Below the pieces are notes generated by a model that saw nothing but the letters and a program-made list of their open reading frames with translations, did not search any database and was not told the DNA's origin. DNA of 64,000 nucleotides, from assembly GCF_026191675.1 (NCBI RefSeq), contig NZ_JAKRRY010000002.1:306491-370490 (forward strand), given 5' to 3'. The translations under genes were made by a program, and so were the position numbers. This document shows positions 18,402 through 27,249 of this stretch, in pieces. The DNA is from Vibrio qingdaonensis. GTDB lineage: Bacteria; Pseudomonadota; Gammaproteobacteria; Enterobacterales; Vibrionaceae. How positions within the stretch are numbered: the first letter of the stretch is position 1; every line of letters begins with the position of its first letter.

Positions 18402-18554
18402 GCTAGCGTACAACTCAAGACAGTTTAATAATTATTCGAACAATTTGCTTGTACCTATCTCGCAAAACTTGCCTTGTAACACTTAAGTATTAACGAAGTG
18501 TGACAAAAATAGCCCAGCGTTAAGAAATATAAATAAGTATACAAAACGCTCGAT

Positions 18555-18572
18555 TTTTTCGTTTGCGAACAT
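18555..18572. promoter_or_regulatory. GlpR-like operator B
   Basis: TTTTTCG-TTTG-CGAACAT. The right half is a perfect GlpR half-site and the left half is degenerate. It lies 61 bp upstream of the glpD ATG, a promoter-proximal position. Confidence 0.65.
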
Positions 18573-18602
18573 TATAGTTAATTAAACGAGCGCTGACGCG
18601 TG

Positions 18603-18620
18603 TTATTCGGTTTCGAAAAA
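18603..18620. promoter_or_regulatory. GlpR-like operator C
   Basis: TTATTCG-GTTT-CGAAAAA. The conserved CG...CG core is spaced as in the consensus, and the dyad is weak. It lies 13 bp from the glpD start, where repressor would block initiation or early elongation. Confidence 0.5.
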
Positions 18621-18632
18621 GGGTGAGCAAAG

Positions 18633-20162
18633 ATGGATATCTCAACAAAAATGTATGATTTAGTGGTGATTGGCGGCGGGATAAACGGCGTTGCAGTGGC
18701 TGCGGATGCTGCAGGTCGTGGATTGAAAGTTGCACTCTATGAAATGAATGATCTTGCTTCTGCGACTTCATCTGCTAGCAGTAAACTGATTCATGGAGGC
18801 TTGCGCTATTTAGAGCACTATGAGTTTCGGTTAGTGTCAGAAGCGCTTGCGGAGAGAGAGGTGTTACTGAAAAACGCCCCACACCTTGTCTCTCCTCTCC
18901 GTTTTCAGCTTCCTCATCGCGCGCATCTACGTCCAGCTTGGATGATTCGAGCGGGACTGTTTTTGTATGACACGTTAGGCAAGCGCGTGTCTTTAGCTCG
19001 AAGCCATGGTGTAACGTTTACAGGTGAGGAAAGTCCGTTAAAATCAGAAATGACGGTTGGTTTCGAATATTCAGATTGCGCGGTTGATGATGCCCGTTTA
19101 GTGGTAACCAATGCAAAATTGGCGAGGGAGAAAGGTGCAGAAATACATACCCGAGCCAAATGCATTAAAGCGCAGCGTAGTAACGACGAATGGCAAATTG
19201 ACATTGAACACCGCTTGACAGGGGACGTGTCTAGCGTTCGTTGCAAGGCGTTAGTGAATGCGGCAGGACCTTGGGTTGACCGTTTTTTTGACCGCCAGCT
19301 TGATATGGTTTCGCCCCGTAGTATTCGCTTAGTAAAAGGTAGCCATATTGTTGTGCCTCGAATGTACAGCGGTGACAAGGCGTTCATTTTACAAAATGAA
19401 GATAACCGGATTGTGTTTGTGATTCCTTATATGGAGCACTACTCATTAGTAGGAACGACGGATGTTGAATATCAGGGTAACCCAAGTGAGGTGACGATCG
19501 ACGATAGTGAAATTGCCTACTTGTGTGATGTGGTCAATCAGCATTTTAACCACACAATTAGCGCAGACGATATTATTACTACATGGTCAGGCGTTAGACC
19601 GCTATGCGATGACGAGTCAGATGACCCTCAGGCGGTTACTCGCGATTACACGATTGAGTTGGATGATTCCCTTAACGATGCCCCCTTATTGTCTATTTTT
19701 GGTGGTAAGCTCACCACCTATCGAAAACTGGGGCAAGCCGCTGTCGATAAACTTGCGCCATTTTTTCCGAAAATGGGACCTGAGTGGACCCGAACCGCAG
19801 CACTACCCGGAGGTAATTTCTCTAATCGCGAAAGCTTAGTTGCCGAGGTGATGAACGAACATCGCTGGATGGAGGAGTCTTTGGTTAAGCGATGGGTACA
19901 CGCTTATGGAACCATGATTTATACGCTATTAGAAGGCAAGCAGGCGATAGGGGATTTAGGACAGACATTTGGTGCAGGACTGTATCAAGTCGAGGTGGAT
20001 TATTTGATCGACGCTGAATGGGCGGTGACCGCTGAGGATATGTTATGGCGCCGTGGCAAGTTGGGTTTGGCGATAGATAACATTCAATTGAACGCGCTAA
20101 CGGAATACATCGCTTCGGTGGCGCTAAAACGCGACAGACCATCACTGAAATCGGTGGGTTGA
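18633..20162 (+). CDS. glpD: Aerobic glycerol-3-phosphate dehydrogenase
   Basis: FAD-dependent inner-membrane-associated enzyme that oxidises glycerol 3-phosphate to dihydroxyacetone phosphate and passes electrons to ubiquinone. 509 residues, as in E. coli GlpD. The FAD dinucleotide motif is 'VIGGGINGVAVAADAAGRG' near residue 13. 'SSASSKLIHGGLRYLEHYEF' and 'WSGVRPLCDDESDDPQAVTR' are near-identical to E. coli GlpD. The ATG at 18633 follows a GGGTGAG site. With GlpR and GlpK it completes aerobic glycerol use. A hairpin terminator follows at 20212-20249. Confidence 0.97.
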   Translation: MDISTKMYDLVVIGGGINGVAVAADAAGRGLKVALYEMNDLASATSSASSKLIHGGLRYLEHYEFRLVSEALAEREVLLKNAPHLVSPLRFQLPHRAHLRPAWMIRAGLFLYDTLGKRVSLARSHGVTFTGEESPLKSEMTVGFEYSDCAVDDARLVVTNAKLAREKGAEIHTRAKCIKAQRSNDEWQIDIEHRLTGDVSSVRCKALVNAAGPWVDRFFDRQLDMVSPRSIRLVKGSHIVVPRMYSGDKAFILQNEDNRIVFVIPYMEHYSLVGTTDVEYQGNPSEVTIDDSEIAYLCDVVNQHFNHTISADDIITTWSGVRPLCDDESDDPQAVTRDYTIELDDSLNDAPLLSIFGGKLTTYRKLGQAAVDKLAPFFPKMGPEWTRTAALPGGNFSNRESLVAEVMNEHRWMEESLVKRWVHAYGTMIYTLLEGKQAIGDLGQTFGAGLYQVEVDYLIDAEWAVTAEDMLWRRGKLGLAIDNIQLNALTEYIASVALKRDRPSLKSVG

Positions 20163-20211
20163 GATAATAGCGTCTGTGTTTGATGAGTGCTGTTTTTTGC
20201 ACATACCATAA

Positions 20212-20249
20212 ATAACAATGCCGCTCTGTTTCAGTCGCGGCATTGTTAT
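20212..20249. terminator. Terminator between glpD and phosphatase gene
   Basis: Perfect 13-bp stem ATAACAATGCCGC / GCGGCATTGTTAT with a 12-nt loop. The T-run is poor, but it sits between two convergent genes and can serve both. Confidence 0.75.
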
Positions 20250-20268
20250 GGTTATTGGTAGCATCCGC

Positions 20269-21981
20269 TTACTTAACGTCGACGACTTCAACCAGTACGT
20301 CACCCGTGGCGCCGCTTGGTGTATTAATGCCGAGATAGTTAGACAGTGTTGGTGCAATGTCATAAGGCGTCACCGCTCGACTCACGGTTTGCGCTTTCAA
20401 CTGATTTCCAGCAAAAATCACCGGAACGTGAGTATCGAATCGCCATGGTGAACCATGGGTTGAAGCAATAGTGAGCCCATCCATATCGTTGATATAGGTT
20501 CTTTGATCAAAAACCAAATAAATATCGCCAGAGCGAGCAGGATGGTAATTGTTGCGAATGAGTTGATTCACTCGCGTATTGGCGACTTGATTCATGGCAA
20601 TATCATTGCTGGTGACGGCGCTGGAAATTCCGGTAATGTTTACCACTTCCTCAGCAACGGCTTCTTGCACCTTGGCTAAGTTCAATTTCTTGTCTTTAAT
20701 CATCTCATGGTCAAGATAGATGTAAGGCTGGGCGTAGAGCTTAATAACCTCTTTGCTTAAACCAAATTCAGTGTTTAGCCTCGCTTCTAACCCTGATTGC
20801 CAAAGTGCATCTTTTTGGAAATAAAACGGCTGCTTCAAACCCAGCTGATTTGCAGTAGGTGACGCTTCAGGTACTCCGTGATCGGCAGAAAGCACAATTA
20901 AGGTGTTATCTAACCCCACAGATTTGTCGATAGACTCGAACATAGCCGCAAGCGTGCGGTCAAGACGGATCAGATTGTCTTCCGTTTCTAAGCTTGAAGG
21001 GCCGTAGAGGTGAATGACGTAATCGTTTGAAGAAAAACTGACTGCTAGAAAGTCCGTGCTATCCCCTTGCCCCAACTTTTTCTCGGCAATTAATGTGTTG
21101 GCGAAATCGGCGGTAATCTCATCACCCGCTGGGCTTACTGTTAGCATAGTTGAATAGTATTGGAAGGATGCTGGACCATAAGGATGCGGGAAGGTTCTTT
21201 GAAAGCCCGCCAATTCGACTTTGTGATCTTGATTATGTTCTATGACGGTGTATGCCTCCTTATCCAAAGACAACTGCCACTTTTTGCCCGAGTAGCGTGC
21301 AGGTAGTGCTTTTTCATTCCACTTTGTTACCCATGCAGGGGTTTCGTCATAGTAATAGTCACTGGTGACAAACTCTGATTGAGCTTTGGAAAACCAAAAA
21401 GCTTTTCCAGCATGACCCGCGAGAGAAATGGCACCTCGATCCTTAACGGAAACAGAATACACTTGTGATTGACCGCTGCTGGCGATCGCTAGTTCATCGC
21501 TAAAGGTTGAAGACAAAATTGGCGCAGGTGAGCGACCATCACCCTGAGCGGTTTTTTGTGTAGGGTCTATCTCTGTGGCTTTATTGACACCAGAACCCTG
21601 TGTCAGCATAGCGTAGTTTGGGTCTTCAACGTTATAAACCAAACGGTTTAGGTTTCTATCAAACCAAACGTTACCAACCATACCGTGTACTGAAGGTGGC
21701 GCCCCAGTGGCTAGCGAAACATGGCCCACAATGGTTTCGGTATTGGCGTGTTGGTAATTAGCGTTGGTGTAATAGACACCTTCATCCATAAGATAACGAA
21801 AACCACCTTCGCCAAAATTATCTTTGAAGCGCTCGATCAAATCGGCTCTTAGTCCATCGACGGTAATCTGTACCACGAGTTTTGGAGATTGAGCAGCGTG
21901 TAGAGTGAAGCTTGCAAGGGCTGTGGTTGCGATAATAGTGGTGCGTTTTGCAAGGTGTAATAAACGTTCATTAGTAGGCAT
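20269..21981 (-). CDS. Periplasmic alkaline phosphatase / nucleotide pyrophosphatase family protein
   Basis: Exported metal-dependent phosphatase or phosphodiesterase, resembling the PafA-like branch of the alkaline phosphatase superfamily. About 570 residues from the ATG at 21981, which has an AAAGGAAAC site. The frame opens upstream at 22098, but that would bury the signal peptide (residues ~1-29, ending LHAA). Metal and active-site residues are visible: D42 in 'TVDGLRAD', probable nucleophile T83 in 'TIVGH', Asp/His in 'NDYVIHLYG', 'SADHGVPE', and the His of 'FDTHVPVIF'. It could release phosphate from phosphoesters before uptake. The substrate is unproven. Confidence 0.85.
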   Translation of the reverse strand: MPTNERLLHLAKRTTIIATTALASFTLHAAQSPKLVVQITVDGLRADLIERFKDNFGEGGFRYLMDEGVYYTNANYQHANTETIVGHVSLATGAPPSVHGMVGNVWFDRNLNRLVYNVEDPNYAMLTQGSGVNKATEIDPTQKTAQGDGRSPAPILSSTFSDELAIASSGQSQVYSVSVKDRGAISLAGHAGKAFWFSKAQSEFVTSDYYYDETPAWVTKWNEKALPARYSGKKWQLSLDKEAYTVIEHNQDHKVELAGFQRTFPHPYGPASFQYYSTMLTVSPAGDEITADFANTLIAEKKLGQGDSTDFLAVSFSSNDYVIHLYGPSSLETEDNLIRLDRTLAAMFESIDKSVGLDNTLIVLSADHGVPEASPTANQLGLKQPFYFQKDALWQSGLEARLNTEFGLSKEVIKLYAQPYIYLDHEMIKDKKLNLAKVQEAVAEEVVNITGISSAVTSNDIAMNQVANTRVNQLIRNNYHPARSGDIYLVFDQRTYINDMDGLTIASTHGSPWRFDTHVPVIFAGNQLKAQTVSRAVTPYDIAPTLSNYLGINTPSGATGDVLVEVVDVK

Positions 21982-22307
21982 AAGGTTTCCTTTAGAAGGA
22001 TGCATTTCACGATGATATTCAAGCCAGATTACTGAGTGCAAAGTAGTGAACCTATGCTGAAGAATAGAAGCGAAAGGTGTTGCACCAGTGAATACCATGA
22101 AACAGTAGTATATGATTTAGCTTAGGAGAATTTCGATGATAAGGGGAGAATAATAGCGACAATTATCGCCGAACCATCTGATAACTAAGCGATATTAATA
22201 GTATCGGATTCTACTTGCTTTAAAGTTATATCGCTTATGCTTGATAGGGAATAGGGAATAGGCTGCCTGGTAGCGTGCGGCACCATTTAAGGTGCCGATA
22301 GAAAATA
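21982..22307. other. Intergenic, phosphatase upstream region
   Basis: About 325 bp without a gene. It contains a 7-nt slippage-type repeat (ATAGGGA ATAGGGA ATAGG, 22244-22262). A hairpin CGGCACC-atttaa-GGTGCCG at 22278-22297 may terminate the minus-strand exporter gene, although no T-run follows it. Confidence 0.45.
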
Positions 22308-23180
22308 CTACACTGTTTTGCCTATTCTCATGGAGTTAAGGCGATAGAAAATGAGTGAACCGAGTAGTACCGCGCAGCCCACGATTTTGTTGAGGGGCAT
22401 GGGCTCCGAGTAAATGATGATACTTAATATCAGTGTCCATATTGGCTCAAGAAGCATGAGTAATGCAGCGTTGGTTGGCTGCGCGAACTTTTGCCCTGTA
22501 GTTTGCATCAAATAACGCAAGCTGGTGGCAAGAACTACACTCAACCCGAACCATGTCCATGTTCCCGTTGAAATAGTTTCAGGCCATGACTCGACGCAAA
22601 AAGAAAGGATGAGCCCAAAGCAACCTGCGGAGAAGAGCTGTAGAGTGGTTAATAGCATCGGTGATAAGCGTGCTGAGTATTTACTGTTTAAGTTGAAGTG
22701 CACAGCAAGCCCAACCGCAGCCGTTAAAAACCATAGGTGACTGGTCTGTGCATGCCATCCGCCATTCCAGGAAAGCAAAAATAGCCCAACAAGTGCAATC
22801 GGGAGTGATAACCAAAATGCGCGTACCGGTTTATTTCCAAACAACCCCCAGGCCACCATAGGTACGAATAGCATTGAAAGGCTCATAATAAATGCGCCTT
22901 CGCCCAGTGTTTCACTGATCGAGATGGCATGAATCCAACAAAAGATAGACAGCCCGAGCGCACTACCTACCCCCATCGCGCGCAAACCATCCTTGAAGCT
23001 GGTCGTTCTAAGGGCTTTTAAACAAAATGGTAGCAGGATCAATGACGCAAGCAAAAAGCGGAGGCCAATGAAACCAAAAGGAGGAAGCCCCTGTATGGCT
23101 TCTTTGGAGAAGACCCAGCCAGCTCCGGCAAGTAGAGTGGTAAAGATTAATATAAATTCAGCGCGAAAACGGTTAGTCAT
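22308..23180 (-). CDS. EamA/DMT-family exporter
   Basis: Inner-membrane drug/metabolite transporter with about ten hydrophobic segments arranged as two EamA repeats (roughly residues 5-140 and 145-285). Short positively charged loops separate them, typical of the superfamily. It probably exports amino acids or other small metabolites; the substrate is unknown. ATGs at 23207 and 23180 are in frame and neither has a clear ribosome-binding site. 23180 gives the typical short basic N-terminus MTNRFRAE before TM1. It is monocistronic. Confidence 0.82.
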   Translation of the reverse strand: MTNRFRAEFILIFTTLLAGAGWVFSKEAIQGLPPFGFIGLRFLLASLILLPFCLKALRTTSFKDGLRAMGVGSALGLSIFCWIHAISISETLGEGAFIMSLSMLFVPMVAWGLFGNKPVRAFWLSLPIALVGLFLLSWNGGWHAQTSHLWFLTAAVGLAVHFNLNSKYSARLSPMLLTTLQLFSAGCFGLILSFCVESWPETISTGTWTWFGLSVVLATSLRYLMQTTGQKFAQPTNAALLMLLEPIWTLILSIIIYSEPMPLNKIVGCAVLLGSLIFYRLNSMRIGKTV

Positions 23181-23439
23181 AATGAAAACATCTTGGTTTT
23201 TGTCCATTTTGCGCTAATTGGCGGCAAGACTCCATCTTAAATCATCAAGAAAATGGAGTCTTGGCAATAGTCTGACCTATTGGCTTTGTGGAGGTTGCGA
23301 AGGTGACCTGTAGGAGGCTTGTTTGTATGTGGAGCAATATTTCGTGGAAAAACGCAAGGTGCAACTATGTGCATTTTCTGTGAGCCTTCTATAGTAATAA
23401 AGAGATCAGGAAAACTTATGTAGTGAGCAGGAGTCAAGC

Positions 23440-23772
23440 ATGGCATTTTTTTTATATAGTAATGATTCACTCACCGTGATTGAGGTGCAGACGAATCGGT
23501 TTGATGCCAAAATGATTCCCCACTTTCGCCAATACCTTAATCAGTTTGATCGGGTTACCTCTGAAAAGTTACTCATTGATTTAAGCGGTGTGATCTTTAT
23601 GGATAGCAGTGCTCTTGGGACCATCATGGCATTACATAAAACCCATGAATTTGGAGAAATGTCCATTGTCAGCCAAAGCCCTTCGGTCCTTAATTTATTC
23701 AAATTGACCAAAGTCGATCAGCTACTAAATATTTATCGTGATATAGATCACGCAGTGGCGGACATGGCTTGA
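23440..23772 (+). CDS. STAS-domain anti-sigma-factor antagonist-like protein
   Basis: Single STAS domain of 110 residues. The conserved segment 'LLIDLSGVIFMDSSALGTIM' carries the Ser of the DSS motif that is phosphorylated in SpoIIAA/RsbV proteins. It therefore probably works in a partner-switching pathway with an RsbW-type kinase and a PP2C phosphatase. None of these is encoded in the window, so it is an orphan here. The start ATG at 23440 follows the weak site GGAG at about 23430. A terminator separates it from tyrR. Confidence 0.82.
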   Translation: MAFFLYSNDSLTVIEVQTNRFDAKMIPHFRQYLNQFDRVTSEKLLIDLSGVIFMDSSALGTIMALHKTHEFGEMSIVSQSPSVLNLFKLTKVDQLLNIYRDIDHAVADMA

Positions 23773-23792
23773 TCAATTTGAGCATAAACAAG

Positions 23793-23824
23793 CCACTTCG
23801 TATTCAAATCGAGTGGTTTTTATT
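23793..23824 (+). terminator. Terminator after STAS gene
   Basis: CCACTTCG / CGAGTGG stem with one bulged T and a 9-nt loop, followed by TTTTTATT. Confidence 0.75.
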
Positions 23825-23891
23825 GACGTAACATTCGTTGTCATACACACTGACTGTCAACTTTTCGTGACACTTTCAGTAGGAATACCCA

Positions 23892-25433
23892 GTGCGTTTA
23901 GAAGTCTTTTGTGAAGATAGGCTCGGATTGACTCGTGAGTTATTGGACATTTTAGCGTCCAGAAATATTGATTTACGGGGCATAGAAATCGACATTACGG
24001 GGATTATTTATCTTAACTGCCCAGATATTGATTTTGATACATTTCGCGACCTAATGGCCGAAATTAGACGAATTTCAGGTGTTAAAGATGTTCGAAAAAT
24101 TCAATTTATGCCCAGTGAAAGGCATAACACCGAACTGGTTTCGTTGCTAACAAATCTTCCATACCCGGTACTTTCTATTAATTTGAAAGGCTCGGTCGAT
24201 ATGGCGAATCACGCCGCGCTAAAATTGCTTGGTAAAAGCGAGCAAGAAGCGATTGCCCAACATATCACCCACTTACTGCCTAGTTTTCATTTCTCCAAGT
24301 GGATTGAAGGTGATATTTGTCGTCAGAAACAAGCGATTGTTGTTGATGGTATGGATTATTGGATGGAAATTTTGCCCGTTTACATTACGGGAGAATCTAA
24401 TGAAACCGTGCTGGCCAGTGCGGTAATGAGCATTCAGCCAAGTAGCACTGCGATTATTTCGGAGTCACTTTCTGATAATAACATACTTGGTTTCGAGCAT
24501 TTTGTAGGGGTATCAAACCGTCATAAAGCGCTCATGAGTCAAGCGAAAAAGTTAGCGATGCTCGATCAGCCCTTATTGATTGAAGGCGATACTGGCACCG
24601 GCAAAGAAATGCTCGCGAAGGCCTGTCACAGCCGCTCAAACCGCGCATCGAACCCATTCTTGGTGCTGAGCTGCGCTTCTATGCCTGACGATGTGGCGGA
24701 AACAGAATTGTTTGGTCATGCGCCAGGTTCCTTTAATCACGAGCATGGTCATAAAGGTATTTTTGAGCAAGCGAATGGTGGCACAGTGTTGCTCGATGAG
24801 ATCGGTGAAATGAGCCCTCATCTGCAAATTAAACTGTTAAGGTTTTTGCAAGACGGTACTTTTAGACGTGTAGGCGAAGAACATGAAGTACACGTTGATG
24901 TGCGAATTATCGCTTCTACCCGTCACAACCTAGCGGATTTAGCGGAGCAGGGGGCATTTAGAGAAGACTTATACTATCGCCTTAATGTACTGACATTGAC
25001 CATTCCACCACTGCGTGAACGAGCGAGCGATATTGCTCCACTTTTGGATCTGTTTATTGCTAAGCACAGTCAAAAGCTGGCGATTGCTAAGCCCCAATGT
25101 ACGGACACTTTAGTCAAAGATCTAGGCAGTTACCCTTGGCCGGGTAACATGAGGCAGCTCGATAATTCGGTGTTACGAGCGTTAACACAAATCACAGGCA
25201 ATAGCTTACAAATCGAAGACTTCAAACTACCAAAACTGGAGCCGGTTGCAACAAGTGGCGTCAACCTTAATCTAGATGGTTCGCTGGATGACATGATGAA
25301 AGACTACGAGTCAAGAATCCTTGAGAAACTGTACCAGTCATTTCCATCGAGCCGAAAATTAGCAAAGCGATTGAATGTGTCACATACATCCATTGCTAAC
25401 AAATTGCGTGATTACAATATTCGCAAAAATTGA
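23892..25433 (+). CDS. tyrR: Aromatic amino-acid regulator TyrR
   Basis: Controls genes for synthesis and transport of aromatic amino acids, repressing or activating with Tyr, Phe or Trp. 513 residues: ACT domain at 1-75 (MRLEVFCEDRLGLTRELLD as in E. coli), PAS at ~80-190, AAA+ ATPase at ~205-430 with Walker A 'GDTGTGKE' and Walker B 'LLDEIGEM', and a C-terminal helix-turn-helix ('RKLAKRLNVSHTSIANKLRD'). The GAFTGA loop that contacts sigma-54 is absent, as is normal for TyrR, so it acts with sigma-70. GTG start, as homology requires. Confidence 0.96.
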   Translation: MRLEVFCEDRLGLTRELLDILASRNIDLRGIEIDITGIIYLNCPDIDFDTFRDLMAEIRRISGVKDVRKIQFMPSERHNTELVSLLTNLPYPVLSINLKGSVDMANHAALKLLGKSEQEAIAQHITHLLPSFHFSKWIEGDICRQKQAIVVDGMDYWMEILPVYITGESNETVLASAVMSIQPSSTAIISESLSDNNILGFEHFVGVSNRHKALMSQAKKLAMLDQPLLIEGDTGTGKEMLAKACHSRSNRASNPFLVLSCASMPDDVAETELFGHAPGSFNHEHGHKGIFEQANGGTVLLDEIGEMSPHLQIKLLRFLQDGTFRRVGEEHEVHVDVRIIASTRHNLADLAEQGAFREDLYYRLNVLTLTIPPLRERASDIAPLLDLFIAKHSQKLAIAKPQCTDTLVKDLGSYPWPGNMRQLDNSVLRALTQITGNSLQIEDFKLPKLEPVATSGVNLNLDGSLDDMMKDYESRILEKLYQSFPSSRKLAKRLNVSHTSIANKLRDYNIRKN

Positions 25434-25565
25434 TGTTAAAGACGTCGGGCGCTCATAAAGCACCGCAATAGCGTAAAGTCGTTAGGGGTCTAGTTAAAGG
25501 CACTGCGGCTTTCGCTGGTAAGGCATTTGATCTCGCCAGTCATTGGCAAATATCAGGGAGTTATA

Positions 25566-26144
25566 ATGGAAGATAGCAGCTCGGCGGTGGGAATACATTG
25601 CCGTGATGGGAATGTGTTGATTCGTACCGCTAAACCCTCAGATGCGTACACAATATCCAACTATTTTCAGGAAAATAAAACGTTTCTAGCGCCTTGGGAG
25701 CCCAAGCGAGATTCCGCGTTTTATCGAGCGGATACTTGGGCAGCAAAGTTGGTTAAGCTAGAAGAGTTACACCGACTCGGACTTGCCTATTATTGCTTAA
25801 TTTTCGATACGGATTCAAAAGAGATGAAGGGCACGGTGTCGCTGAGCAATCTAGTCAGGTTTCCACTTCACTCATGTAATTTAGGCTACTCTTTAGCCGA
25901 AAATGCCCAAGGCCATGGGTATATGCGCAAAGCTCTCGCCATGGTGATCCCTTATATGTTCAATGTGCAAAATATACATCGCATTGCGGCGAGTTATATG
26001 CCTCATAATGAACGAAGTGCCGCGGTACTTAATGCAATGGGGTTTCAAAAAGAGGGCTATGCAAGTGATTACTTGCTGATAAACGATCAGTGGGAGGATC
26101 ATATCCAGACGGCGTTGATTAACCCTAATTGGAGAGCCAGCTAA
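25566..26144 (+). CDS. rimJ: Ribosomal protein S5 alanine N-acetyltransferase RimJ
   Basis: GNAT acetyltransferase that acetylates the N-terminal Ala of ribosomal protein S5. 192 residues from the ATG at 25566, which has AGGGAG at 25555-25560. An upstream in-frame start at 25527 is less likely. The blocks 'FLAPWEPKRD', 'NLGYSLAENAQGHGYMRKAL' (acetyl-CoA-binding loop), 'HRIAASYMPHNERS' and 'KEGYASDYLLINDQWEDH' match E. coli RimJ closely. The stop codon lies in the first unit of an 18-nt tandem repeat that runs into the next gene's start. Confidence 0.92.
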   Translation: MEDSSSAVGIHCRDGNVLIRTAKPSDAYTISNYFQENKTFLAPWEPKRDSAFYRADTWAAKLVKLEELHRLGLAYYCLIFDTDSKEMKGTVSLSNLVRFPLHSCNLGYSLAENAQGHGYMRKALAMVIPYMFNVQNIHRIAASYMPHNERSAAVLNAMGFQKEGYASDYLLINDQWEDHIQTALINPNWRAS

Positions 26145-26184
26145 TATTGGACAGCCAGTAAATATTGGAGAATCAGCTAATGAA
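26131..26184 (+). repeat. Three 18-nt tandem repeats spanning rimJ stop and next start
   Basis: Units at 26131-26148, 26149-26166 and 26167-26184 follow the pattern GGAnAgcCAGcTAATatT. Unit 1 holds the last codons and stop of rimJ. Unit 3 supplies the GGAG ribosome-binding site and ATG of the next gene. Units 1 and 2 share 16 of 18 bases. Confidence 0.9.
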
Positions 26185-26767
26185 GCGTCTTGAACAGCAA
26201 CTCACATTACTAATGGAATTGGACAAGCTTAAAAGCGTATTGCGCCGGACTCGAATAAAAAGCTCAGCGGGTCGCTTTGAAAATAGTGCAGAGCACAGCT
26301 GGCACGTGGCGATAATGGCGTTGTTATTAGAAGAGCATGCTAACGAACCTGTCGATATTGCTGTTGTGGTGAAAATGCTGTTGCTGCATGACATGGTGGA
26401 AATCGATGCCGGTGATACTTTTGTCTACGATCTTGCCGCATCATTAGAACAAGAACAAAAAGAGTTAGCGGCGGCAAATCGGTTGTTTGCGATGCTACCG
26501 CAAGAACAAGGCGACGAGTTGTTTTCTATTTGGCAGGAATTTGAAGCGGCTGAAAGTGCTGAGGCAAAGTTTGCCAAGGCGCTCGATCGATTAATTCCGA
26601 TGCTGTTGAACTATCATAATCAAGGTCAAAGCTGGTTAGAAAACGATGTGTCGAAGGAACAAGTCAAGAAGGTGAACCAGAAGATAGAAAAAGGTTCACA
26701 AGTGCTGTGGGATAAAGCACAATCGCTGATAGAAGAAGCCGTAGAGAACGGCTGGTTAAAACACTAG
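26180..26767 (+). CDS. HD-domain phosphohydrolase (YfbR/HDDC2-like)
   Basis: Probable metal-dependent 5'-nucleotidase of the HD_3 type, releasing nucleosides from (deoxy)nucleoside monophosphates. 195 residues. The metal-binding residues are H in 'NSAEHSWHVAIMALLL', HD in 'LLLHDMVEID' and the later Asp in 'KALDRLIPML'. The ATG at 26180 has GGAG at 26167-26170. The frame is open from TTG 26165, which is less likely. It sits 35 bp after rimJ and 8 bp before the DUF2947 gene, so the three may form one transcript. Substrate preference is inferred from the family only. Confidence 0.83.
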   Translation: MKRLEQQLTLLMELDKLKSVLRRTRIKSSAGRFENSAEHSWHVAIMALLLEEHANEPVDIAVVVKMLLLHDMVEIDAGDTFVYDLAASLEQEQKELAAANRLFAMLPQEQGDELFSIWQEFEAAESAEAKFAKALDRLIPMLLNYHNQGQSWLENDVSKEQVKKVNQKIEKGSQVLWDKAQSLIEEAVENGWLKH

Positions 26768-26775
26768 GAGACTGA

Positions 26776-27249
26776 ATGTCGTACACGACTTTGGATGAAT
26801 ACCAAAGAAAATGGATTTTCACTCATCAATCTATGCCTGTACCAGAAAGTGATTGGCCTTTCATCAAACCGATGACGCAAGCACGTGCAGCACAGTTTTG
26901 GAAAGAAAATATCAGTGCACAAAGCCCCGATGCTGAGCGTATGTCCTCTCAGAACTGGCCAATGAAAGACAGCAATTGGCAAGAAAGTGTCGATTGGATG
27001 AAAGCTTGGGAAGCCGATGACAACGCGTTGCCAGAAGCGGTGGCGGACTTTATTGATTGGCAAGATGACGTGACGGTATATTTTTGTTATGAAAAATATA
27101 ATGTGATTGAAACCAAGTGGTCGATTTTCAAAAAGTATTGGAAGAACTTTTTGTTTTACGATGACGGTCCAATTCTGTTAGGGCGTCGTAGGCCGGAATC
27201 GTTATGGTTCTCAACCAAAGGCACCGTTAGACTCGGTCGCCGAAGTTAA
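26776..27249 (+). CDS. DUF2947 family protein
   Basis: Uncharacterised cytoplasmic protein of 157 residues, rich in Trp and acidic residues. I recognise it as the type annotated DUF2947 in vibrios ('LDEYQRKWIFTHQSMPVPE', 'CYEKYNVIETKWSIFKKYWK'). No signal peptide, membrane segment or catalytic motif is visible. It begins 8 bp after the HD-domain gene with a GGAG site, so it is probably cotranscribed. A four-copy 14-nt tandem repeat begins exactly at its stop codon. Confidence 0.72.
   Translation: MSYTTLDEYQRKWIFTHQSMPVPESDWPFIKPMTQARAAQFWKENISAQSPDAERMSSQNWPMKDSNWQESVDWMKAWEADDNALPEAVADFIDWQDDVTVYFCYEKYNVIETKWSIFKKYWKNFLFYDDGPILLGRRRPESLWFSTKGTVRLGRRS

Larger units (their letters stand above)
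18224..18632. promoter_or_regulatory. glpK-glpD divergent control region
   Basis: 409 bp without a gene. It holds three GlpR-like operators (listed separately) and an additional half-site CGAACAA at 18437-18443. A 15-nt tandem duplication TTAATCCTAGCGAAC / TTAATCCTAGTGAAC lies at 18305-18334. It must contain both divergent promoters. Confidence 0.7.

Noticed and set aside
18914..19387. 157-codon antisense ORF within glpD
   Set aside because: glpD is near-identical to its family throughout; the antisense frame is incidental.
24712..24760. Loss of the GAFTGA loop in TyrR as a defect
   Set aside because: TyrR proteins normally lack GAFTGA and work with sigma-70, so this is the family norm.
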